Source: Theocolax elegans (Eukaryota; Arthropoda; Insecta; Hymenoptera; Cerocephalidae). Taken from it: DNA of 64,000 nucleotides. The notes beneath the pieces are model-generated. The model saw only the letters and a program-made list of their open reading frames with translations. It was not told the origin of the DNA and did not search any database. Position numbers and translations under genes: made by a program. Positions 1 to 11,200 of the stretch are shown one piece after another; positions within the stretch are counted from its first letter, which is position 1; every line of letters begins with the position of its first letter. The stretch is from positions 20,550,759-20,614,758 of the forward strand of contig CM047428.1 of the NCBI GenBank assembly GCA_026168455.1, in the 5' to 3' direction.

Positions 1-1819
1 TTTAATATATAAATATATTTATACTTAGAAAGGAAAAGAAAATTTATTGACGATATAATAATATTATTTGAAAAATATATTTGACGAAATATTTAATTGA
101 AATAGTTGATAGATGTAAATAAAGGTTTATTTTTTTAAATTATTTATTTATAGAGTTTAAATCAATTAAAAAAATGATACTTTGATTTATTTTAAAAGAA
201 TATTTCTCGATCTTGGTGAATAAAGCACACTTTTAATTATATGGCGACGTTTCGATGATTTTTCGTCATCCTCTTCAGGCTATACCTTTATTTATTAAAA
301 CGAATACATTTGAATATACATAAATAATTATAGGTTTTGTATTTAAATCTAATGAATATAACACTGTTACTTACACTTATCATGTATTGAACGTTACGTT
401 GACTTGATAGTGCATACTGGTCGTTGCACTATAATATTCCTTTAAAATAAATTATACGTGGGTGAGAAAGATACACCTACATGAGAGTTTGATTTATTTG
501 TTTAAAATAGAATTTTCATGGAATACAATTAACATTATGTATTTAAAAAAAATTAACTTAATTCAAATAAATACTCATTTAATCCACGTTAATTAATTTT
601 ATTTGCTTCAAACAAAGATAAATATATAATTTTATAATTAAATCAAATATATCGTTTATTTGATTGATAATAATTTTTATTCATTTTAATTAAACATGAT
701 ATATAAATACAAAATATATTTTGTTTTATAAAGTGATTTCACTAATAAGTGAAAAAATTGTATTGAAGAAAAAATATTTATTAATTAAATCGTTCATATA
801 TTATACATCTTCAATTTAAATTAATTAAATAAATGTTTAAATATAACGTGTTTTTTTTCTTCATCGTTACAATTATTGTAATTTTAATTACTAATTAATT
901 TTCAATTTTTTTAACAATTGTTACAATAACAATATACGTTGTGCATACATGACGTGTATATACAAACACGTATATATTTATCGAGTAAAATACAAAAATA
1001 TGGCCGACTGAACGTTGACTTTTACTACTTACCGTTCATATATACATAATTGACCATTTGGCTTTTATTACGTATGTATTATACGCATTCAGACTATTCG
1101 GCTTTTACTGCTCAAACTCTCATGTACAACGTTTTCTACGATGTTTCTCGATAAGCACATTTTTCAACTTTGTTGCGTTTTATCCTTAACTTAATAATTC
1201 TTACAATTGATAAGAATAAAAAATTTATTCTAAAAATTAATAAAGAAACTACAACATTTTCACGACGTATATTATCCGAGAAAAAAATGTATATGAATAG
1301 TTTTAACATTTTCGGCTCTATATAATCAAATAAAGTTGTGTTTATCCGTCATTTATTTACTTTTATATAATTAATTAAAGTTAATTAAACGATTTTAAAA
1401 ATACTATTTACACTCGGATGACAGCTATAGTACTCAATAAAAAAAAGTTTTAAGATTTTTGAAAAAATTTAAAAAATCGTCTGATCTAGTAATTGTTTTA
1501 TAAATTCTACACTCAGGCAACGTGTAATACTGCATGACAAAAAAATTAAAGATGACACAATTAATTCAATATTACTCTAAAAAATTTTAAATTCCACTAA
1601 TTAAATATTTAAGCAATTTTAACTAGGCGAATAATTATGCGTTTTTCCTGAATTTAACGTTTAAAATTTAAACAAATTTATCGACTCGGACGACGTATAT
1701 ATATAATGAAGGAAAAAAAATTTCATAACGATTATTTGACCATTTTTCGACTCATCGCAATAAATCGATAACTTATTCAAAACACGTATGAAAAAAAAAA
1801 GAGAGAAAAATGTGTGTGT
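1..1819. repeat. direct duplication, copy A (sfl intron upstream of the 1989-2243 exon)
   Basis: Nearly identical to 2335-4110 throughout, differing by scattered one-base indels and one indel of about 42 bases near 390-437, present only here. The copy is cut by the window edge. It ends at the GTGTGTGT tract at 1811-1819, where copy B runs into a TA microsatellite. Confidence 0.92.
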
Positions 1820-1988
1820 CTTTATAAATAAAATAATGAACGATTTTTTCTCAGAAATTCTGAAAAATCATACCTCCAACTCAATGTTCAGAATTTAAAG
1901 AATAATAGGCATGTAACATTTAGTGCCACTCTGCAACTAAACAATTTTTGTACTCAAGTAAAAAAAATTTTTTTGTTTTTTGTTGCAG

Positions 1989-2243
1989 ATATAAAGTCGA
2001 GGTGGCAGGGAAGTCGCTGCGGGACTTACGAACATGGACAAGGGCCGTTACGGGTGTTGTTGATCTTCGAGGAACCTGAACAATACTTGCAGATGGACAA
2101 ATGGAATCGGGAACTACTCGACAAATATTGTCGGGAATATTCGGTGGGCATTGTCGGATTTACACCCCCAGGGCGAGGAGAGTCTCGTAGGCGCTCAACT
2201 CAAGGGTTTCCCGCTCTTCGTACATACCAATATCAGGCTTAAG
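1989..2243 (+). CDS. sfl: sfl exon, early N-deacetylase domain, with internal frame breaks
   Basis: The acceptor ends in TTGCAG at 1988 and the donor GTTTGT starts at 2244. The read begins KVEVAGKSL and then needs another frame to give [36 protein letters not shown], and a third for the [25 protein letters not shown] end. I count about four single-base breaks: near 2027 (one base short), in the GGG near 2051, near 2061, and in the GGG near 2171. The protein on both sides of each break still matches NDST. That pattern favours sequencing error over decay. The flanking introns are nearly identical copies of each other (1-1819 and 2335-4110). Confidence 0.85.
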
Positions 2244-5200
2244 GTTTGTTCATTTTATCGCATCTACCTCATTCAAAACTTCATTTCTCCTAAACTGTTA
2301 TAGTCATTTGGATTATTTTAAAATTGATTAGCATTTTAATATATAAATATATTTATACTTAGAAGGAAAAGAAAATTTATTGACGATATATAATCTATTT
2401 GAAAAATATATTTGACGGAAATATTTAATTGAAATAGTTGATAGATGTAAATAAAGGCTTTATTTTTTAAATTATTTATTTATAGAGTTTAAATCAATTA
2501 AAAAAATGATACTTTGATTTATTTTAAAAGAATATTCTCGATCTTGGTGAATAAAGCACACTTTTAATTATATGGCGACGTTTCGATGATTTTTCGTCAT
2601 CCTCTTCAGGCTATACCTTATTTATTAAAACGAATACATTTGAATATACATAAATAATTATAGGTTTTGTATTTAAATCTAATGAATTATAACATTTTGC
2701 TTACTACTTATCAATGTATTGAATATTCCTTTAAAATAAATTATACGTGGGTGAGAAAGATACACCTACATGAGAGTTTGATTTATTTGTTTAAAATAGA
2801 ATTTTCATGGAATACAATTAACATTATGTATTTAAAAAAAATTAACTTAATTCAATAAATACTCATTTAATCCACGTTAATTAATTTTATTTGCTTCAAA
2901 CAAAGATAAATATATAATTTTATAATTAAATCAAATATATCGTTTATTTGATTGATAATAATTTTGTATTCATTTTAATTAAACATGATATATAAATACA
3001 AAAATATATTTTGTTTTATAAAGTGATTTCACTAATAAGTGAAAAAATTGTATTGAAGAAAAATATTTATTAATTAATCGTTCATATATTATACATCTTC
3101 AATTTAAATTAATTAAATAAATGTTTAAATATAACGTGTTTTTTTTTTTCTTCATCGTTACAATTATTGTAATTTTAATTACTAATTAATTTTCAATTTT
3201 TTTAACAATTGTTACAATAACAATATTACGTTGTGCATACATGACGTGTATATACAAACACGTATATATTTATCGAGTAAAATACAAAAATATGGCCGAC
3301 TGAACGTTGACTTTTACTACTTACCGTTCATATATACATAATTGACCATTTGGCTTTTATTACGTATGTATTATACGCATTCAGACTATTCGGCTTTTAC
3401 TGCTCAAACTCTCATGTACAACGTTTTCTACGATGTTTCTCGATAAGCACATTTTTCAACTTTGTTGCGTTTTATCCTTAACTTAATAATTCTTACAATT
3501 GATAAGAATACAAAATTTATTCTAAAAATTAATAAAAAACTACAACATTTTCACGACGTATATTATCCGAGAAAAAAATGTATATGAATGTTTTAACATT
3601 TTCGGCTCTATATAATCAAATAAAGTTGTGTTTATCCGTCATTTATTTACTTTTATATAATTAATTAAAAGTTAATTAAACGATTTTAAAAATACTATTT
3701 ACACTCGGATGACAGCTATAGTACTCAATAAAAAAAGTTTTAAGATTTTTTGAAAAAATTTAAAAAATCGTCTGATCTAGTAATTGTTTTAAAATTCTAC
3801 ACTCAGGCAACGTGTAATACTGCATGACAAAAAAATTAAAGATGACACAATTAATTCAAATATTACTCTAAAAATTTTAAATTCCACTAATTAAATATTT
3901 AAGCAATTTTAACTAGGCGAATAATTATGCGTTTTTCCTGAATTTAACGTTTAAATTTAAACAATTTATCGACTCGGACGACGTATATATATAATGAAGG
4001 AAAAAAAATTTCATAACGATTATTTGACCATTTTTCGACTCATCGCAATAAATCGATAACTTATTCAAAACACGTATGTAAAGAAAAAAAAGAGAGAAAA
4101 ATGTGTGTGTATATATATATATATATATATAACCGATGGCGTATATTAATATCTCTTTACTGTAAATCATCCTGTATTAAAATAAAATTTCTCACCAACC
4201 CTCGAAATTGTTATTTTTTTTTCTTTTACTTTTCACAGGACGCACAGTTGAACGCAGCATCGCCTATTTTAAGGCTTACGAGGGCAGGGGAAACAGCTTG
4301 GGGTCCTTTGCCAGGATACGATTGGACGATTTTCCAGGCAAATCACAGCACGTACGAACCACTCGCATGGGCTCATCGAGATAGCCTCGATTATGCGACC
4401 AATCGTAATCCTTTGGCTACAGTTATACAGGTACAGTTTTCATATAATATCTCATTGTTTCGATTTGCGATGTATTGTATATGTGCTGCAATTGTTGTGG
4501 ACAAAAATGTGCGATTTTTTTTTTCTTTAAGGATAATATACGATTATATTTTTGGAAAAAGGCAATTGTAATGTATGGATTGGTACAAAATTTGAAGTTA
4601 GATAAGTTGTTGCGTATGGAGAGGTGATAGGAGAGGACCGAATAAAAAATTGTTCGGACGCCGGGAGTCGAACCGAGGATCCGCGAGTTTCCAGTCACGA
4701 GGCCTAACCACTAGGCCACCGTCCGCGATATTTTTCCTGTAGTTGCATTCGTCTTGATATTTCGCGTTTCTGTCATCCTACACCGTTCTCATACACGTGC
4801 CGATCCGCGCGTTGATGTTACGTACGTAACAAAGTTGAATTAATTTGAATTAATTTGAAGAATGAGTGATATTTCGTAATATTTATTTATTATGATCCAC
4901 AGGTATACAAAATTCTTTAAGTATACAAAAAAATAAATTATCTCTGAAACTATATAAGATTAAGATAAAATCCAAAAAATAATTAATAGTAATGCTTATT
5001 TATTTATTTATTTATATCTGTAAATAATTTACATTTTACTGTACTACTTCAATAAATAATAATTCGATACAAATGAAAACCATGTAGATTTGAATAAGAT
5101 TCATTTGTTATTAGATAATGTAAGATAAATATTTATTCAATTTAAAGTATTATTATTATGTTACTCAGTTGGCACCCTCCTATTTGACTAGGTTATGCCA

Positions 5201-8200
5201 GGCACTTGGGTATTCCCTTTGCGCCCTGTTTTCCATTTCCCATCTTTAGCCTCCCGAAGTGTATAGCAATATTGCCACACTTGAGTGAGCCTTCTTATGG
5301 GTCCTTGGTTTTTTTTTTTCAATCGGGCACCGCCCAGAGACCCTGCCAAACAGCAAGTATTCTCTGGACATCCCAACTGGATATATCTCCTGAATCAATT
5401 AGAAATTCACCTGTGAGGCGCCATCTTCTTGTCATGATTCTGGGGCATTCACATAAGATGTGTAGAGGTGTTTCGTTTGCCTCCTTGCACATTCGGCATA
5501 ATGGATCTGTTTCCAGTCCCATTTTATACCTATGGTATCGCAAATCTTCATGTCCAGTAAGTATGTCCATTAGCTTGCGAGCTGTCTTTCTGCTAAGTTT
5601 CCTAAGCCCTTCTTCCCAGTGTCCGCTTATTGCGTTTCCGAGTGCGGCTTTAGCTTGTCTGCATCCTGCAGTTTTTACCCAAGCCCTTTGGTGTTCCTTC
5701 ACCAGCCATTCCTTTAATAATTCTATGAGGTGGCTATGTGGCATCTTCACCATCATGCTTGGTTCCGCATGTTTTCCATTTGTACCTATCTTTGCTAGGT
5801 CATCGGCTATCTCGTTACCACGTATACCTACATGACTTGGTATCCATGTTAGCGTTAGCCGCTTATTCAACTCTGCCAGTCTATTTAGTGTCTTATGACA
5901 TTCCCAAATTAGTCTGGACTTAGTGGTGTGACCATTCAGACTCTGTAACACAGTTCTGCTGTCCGAGTAAATGGAGGATTGCAAATGTTTCCGCTTGGGA
6001 AATGGTATTGTATTCCTTTAAGGAATATATCCTACCCTTCCCATTTTTTCTGCAGTATACCCCTGCTCCGACTCCCTGGATATTCTTGGACCCATCAGTA
6101 TACCAGAGTTCTTTGCCCTCCGGCACCCTAACACGTCCTTGACTCCAGTCATCTTTGCTAGGCAGACTGACTCTGTATCTCTTATCGAATAGGAACTCAG
6201 TGCTGCATCTATCAGTTCCCTCGTATAAGTTCTCTCTTAGATTTCGCGGGAGCGTACTTAGGAGTCCCCTGTCCGCCCGTCGATCTAAGAGATTTCTAAC
6301 TCTTAAGTATCCTTTTATGGCTTCTGACTTAAGAGTGAGCTGAAAGGGCTCAATATTCGTTATGACCCCCATAGCTTGTACTGGCGTGGTTCTTAGAGAA
6401 TTGGTGATGCAGCGCAGGACCAATCCTCGTACCCTTTCCAGCATTTGGTTCGCAGTTTTCAAACCTGCTCGCTTCCACCAAATCACTGCCGAATACGTGA
6501 GTTTTGGTTTCATAATTGCTGTGTAAATCCACATCATGGTTTCTGGTTTAAGACCCCAGTTCAAATGCAGAGCTCTACGTGTTTGCCATAGTACTCTTAT
6601 AACTTTATTACACTGATTCTCAAGGTGCTCTTTCCAGTTTAACTTACTGTCAAGAATGACACCTAGATATTTAGCTTTTTCTTTTATTTCTAGCCGTTTT
6701 CCTCCATATTCGAGGTGTTTTATGCTTGTTTTCCACTTATATTTACGTGTAAACACCATAACTTCCATTTTTTCCGGGTTAACCGATAGTCCACCTCCTT
6801 GGCACCACTTATATACCTTATTCAAGGCATTTTGCATGATGTCAAATAGTGTTTCTAAAAATGGTCCTCTAACTATTATTGCTAGATCATCTGCATATCC
6901 TACAACCTCACATCCCGTGTTGGTTAGTAGGCATAATAGTGTGTTCATTACAAGATTCCAGAGGGATGGGGAAATAACCCCCCCTGTGGGCATCCCGTGT
7001 TCACCCAGCCAGTTACCTTGGTGTTACCCTTGGTCATTACCATTATTTTGCACAGAGCAGTCTCAGTAGAGTGTCCTGCTCTGTACGCATACTGATCCCT
7101 ATGAAGTGGTCGTTCTTTTAAAGGTTTATCTTTAATATGTCTATCTATGAGCCTTTCCATTGTCTTCAGCATAAACGATGTAAGACTTATAGGTCGGAAG
7201 TCTTTAGGAGAAGTATAGCTCCCCTTACCTGCTTTCGGAATGAACGTCACTCTCGTTCCCTTCCAACTTTCTGGAATATGGCATAATTCCAGACTTGCCC
7301 TAATAAGTCTGGTCATTGGACGGATAATGCACTCCCCCGCCCTTTGTAATAGTGCGGGGTAAATACCATCCAGTCCTGGTGACTTATATGGCCCAAAAGA
7401 TCCGATGGCCCACCTGACTTTGTCCTCTGAGGCAATTTCGGTCCCCAGCACACTGCATGATCCGGTTTGGATCACCGCATGCTGGTTTCCCGTTCCGTAG
7501 TCGTTTGACTCATGAACTTCCATTGCCCCTTCCCCTTCTTTCGAGAAATCCGGGTAGAAGGATTCGATCAGGCGGTACAACGTTTCTTCGTCCGTCATGG
7601 TGTATTTCCCATTTGGCAGTTTAAGTGCTCCCAATATAGCTTCCGGATTTTTTGACAAGATCTTGTCCAACCGGGCTGCCTGTGAGCCTTTTTCTATGTC
7701 GCTGCAAAAGTTGGCCCATGATTCTGCTTGTGCCTTCCTAATTGCTGCTCGATAGCTGTCTCTTTTACTTGCGTAATGATTCCACTCGTCTGCTGTACCT
7801 TTTTTTTGGGCCAGCTTATAGGTTCTCCTTACTTGTTTCTTGAGACACTCTAGGTTCTCGTTCCGCCAGTAGGTTTTATCTCGCTTACCCACCAATGTGG
7901 GTCTACAGTTGTTCTCAAAAGCTGAGATAATTCCTTTATTTAGTTTATCAGCAGCTTCTTCAAGCTCCTTCCAGTTTCTTATATGTTCTGGAAAATTTGC
8001 TAGTGAGCTGCTTATTTCTTCCTTGTAGGTTATCCAATTTGTCTTCTTCGGTTTCCTGGTCCATGTTCTAGGATTTGTACCAGGTCCCACTAACTCGAAA
8101 ACAATTTTGGCATGATCAGATAGTGTCGGTTCATCAGATACCCTCCACCTCTTGATCCTATTTGTAATTTCTCCAGTACATAACGTGATGTCCAATACTT

Positions 8201-11200
8201 CTGCTCTAAGTTTATTACAGAATGTTGGCGTTGTACCAGTGTTTAGAATATCTAGTTTGGTTGTGGCTAGATATTCTACCAGTTCCTCTCCTCTCCTATT
8301 GATGTCTGTGCTCCCCCACAGTATGTGATGTGAGTTAGCGTCACAGCCTATTAGGAGCGGTAAGTTTTTACTCTCACAGAAGGTAATTAACCTTTTAACT
8401 TCCGTGGGTGGATTTACCTCTCCATCATATGGAAAGTACGCTGAGGCAATGACTATGTTTCCAATGCCTTCCGATTCCGTCCTCACCGCTGTCAGGTCTC
8501 TTGTACAGAAATCCATCAGCGGGGTTACATTTACTCCCTTAGTGATGATACACGTTCTGGGCGTCTCAGCTTGCATGTCCCTGTAACAAACAAGCCCCTT
8601 TCCCCTTAAACCCTTGATTGTTCCTCTCACCGTCCATGGTTCTTGGACCAGTGACAGGCCTGTGTGCATCTCTGCCAAACCCTTACGCAATAGTGCAGAA
8701 GAGTCTTTGCAGTGATGCAAGTTAATTTGTGAGATTTGCAGCGCCTTGAAGGTCATTATTTCGATCTTCCCGGCACTGCTGCCTCTTTATCAGACTCCGC
8801 TACCGCCGGCGCGTGTACTTGGAAAGTGACACGCTCCAGTGAGTAGAAGGGTCTGCAATCTAGAGCCTGAAGGGCTCTAGCTTGGGACTCCGGCATCTGC
8901 ACCAGAAGAAAGTTGTCCTTCGCTGCAGCACCGTCGGTAGCCCCCTTGTCGCATTTTACGACCCGCCATGTTGCGGTATTTAGCGTCGGATTGTACCGCA
9001 TCAGCCTCTGAAGAACCAGCTCCGTGGGTTTCGGTGCTCCCGGTATCCACGCGCTGGCCTTCACCAGCCTCTGCAGCACCTCCGTTCCGCTGACTGTCAG
9101 AGCAGGACCCCGCCAAGATTTTAGTCCGGGCACGATCCCACTCAGCCAATCCGCGGACCGTTGATCCTCTGCTATAATCACAAATACTCCCCCCCCTGCA
9201 GAAGGACGCAACAAACTTTGGCAGCTGCTCAGGAGGAAGGACATCTGTCTCCTCCTCCAGAGCATTCCTGAAGTCTTCAAACTGTCCTGTAGTAAGAAGC
9301 ACCTCAGGATATTCTGCTGATGTCACGACCCTCGACAGAGGGTTCGTTCTCTGTGCTGTTGTAAGTCCCACACTACATTTCGGCTTTTCAGCACTCTGAG
9401 TGTTACTTACTTGTGCCGGCTTGTTTTTATGCCGTTTTTGTGTCCGCGGGTCCTCTGGCGGCGTGTCCTTCCCTCTTTTCCCCATAAGAGGCGTTGAGGG
9501 AGGTCTCTCCGCGCTTTGAGCCCGCATTTCTTGCTTTCTGAGCTTTCGCCTGCGGTTTTTCTCCGCATAGCGTCCACTCGTCCAGCTTCTTCCTTCATTG
9601 GTATCCATTGGCATTCCAGCTCCCGGTTTGGGATTGGACACCGTCAATGGCCCATCAGGATTTTTAAATTCAGTGGGTTGGTAAGCAGACATCCCACTGG
9701 GCGCCGCCTGCTCACCTACCTTTACTCCAACTACCGGTGACACCGAAGTTACCACCGGCAAGTTGGTTGTGTTGAGAGTTGGGATCTCTCCAGGGTTTGT
9801 TGACACTTTTGGGCTAGCATCCGAATAGCCCGTTGCTTTATCAGGGAAGGACATATCATGGATTTTTAAGGGGGGTTTTTGATTTGTGTTAAGTGTTTAT
9901 GTCTGTGGCTCCCTACGAGTGTCCCCCCTCGTCATCCGAACAGCCCTCGCAAAACAGGCAGCGACCCACTTCGGTCCTACTATAGGAAAGCCCCCCACCC
10001 GAAGCAGTAGGGTCCCATCCGGTCACTATCCGGCACTACTACCCCTGGCGCGATTATACACTGACTGATAGGGCAGCCAGGCTTTGCTAGTTAGGCCAGC
10101 CCGGGCCCCTGTACTATTCAGCGGCCTAGGAGTGTCTCAACCTAGTTTATCCTAGGGTGCCTCCATGGGTACCCCACCCGTCCGCTTGAGCAGTCTTACT
10201 ACGAGGAAAGAACACCCCCCGAGAGCCCCAGTGTGAGAAGGTGTTTGTGTGTGTGTGAGTGTCTGTTTGTGTCATGTGAATGTGTATAGGTATAGGTGTA
10301 ATGATCACTGATAAAGTCCCAGCGTGTCCATCCATAACCCGCGCGGAGCATACCCGTTTATAGGGATCTCCTCTTTCACCAGCGAGCCCGTTTATAGAGC
10401 TGCCTCTTACAAGCGCTTGGAAAGAGCCGTTTATAGGCCTCCCATTCATACCTCTGAGACCCTACCAGTAATACATGAGTGTAAATGATGTGTTGTGTGT
10501 CATTCCGTGTCCTGGATAGGAGCCCTTACGTGGGAATCCCTTCCGGGCCAGAAAGGCCACGGTTTTTTAGAGAGATGTTACTCCTCTATCCCTCCCCAAT
10601 TACACTGTTTCCAGTGACTTCCGGGCTTGGGACCGGCTTGCTGAGGTTCACCCGTGGCTACTAGATTTCACCACAAATGAACCTCATCAGGGCTGGGTTA
10701 AAGTAAGTAATATTTAAATTAACTAAATATAAATTGATTTTTATTTTATTCCTCTCAATATATATTTCGAAATGGATACATAATACTCACAAGGAGAGGT
10801 CACACCCTCTGGAAAACGGATCCTTACCAAACTCTAGGATATAATTTCTACTATAAAATCACGCAGAAAGCCGGAGTTTTAGTGTCCAATGGCCATTTTT
10901 ACGATAGATATAAACAAATAATGGAAAATCTCACCGAAAAAAACCGTTAACTTTGAATGCTTATAACTCAGAAACAATTAAAGATGTACGTATAAACTAA
11001 ATTTTAAAAGAAAGCTAAGATCGAGTAGATACGTTTTAAAAAAAAGGAAGCTCAAATATTTTAATATGGTCAAAAGTTATGGGAGAAATAAGAATTAGAC
11101 GTAATTTTGGGCTAAAAAAATCATTAAATTATAACTTTAAATTTTCGATAAAATTTTGGCTGATTCTTATTTCTCCCATAACTTTTGACCATATTAAAAT

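Larger units (their letters stand above)
5150..10697 (-). mobile_element. non-LTR retrotransposon, LOA/R1-like (I superfamily), full-length but inactive, antisense in the sfl intron
   Basis: A two-ORF LINE read right to left: 5' UTR 9855-10697, ORF1 9854-8756, ORF2 8756-5319, short 3' UTR ending in a (TAA)n tail at 5150-5161. ORF1 has a DUF4780-like C-terminal domain; ORF2 has an APE-type endonuclease, reverse transcriptase, RNase H and a terminal Cys/His motif. This is the domain order of LOA-clade and related elements. Base composition is clearly GC-richer than the surrounding intron. TTAAAGTA flanks both ends, as expected for target-primed insertion. Frame breaks in G runs and missing catalytic segments show this copy is not active as assembled. 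I cannot fix the clade without a phylogeny. Confidence 0.92.

Noticed and set aside
5206..5835. 209-codon + strand frame
   Set aside because: Lies opposite the RNase H part of the retrotransposon ORF2, whose protein is recognisable; the + frame is a shadow.
10147..10449. 100-codon frame on the minus strand in the retrotransposon 5' UTR
   Set aside because: Low-complexity His/Thr repeats from a GT-rich tract, with no resemblance to ORF1. It is leader sequence.
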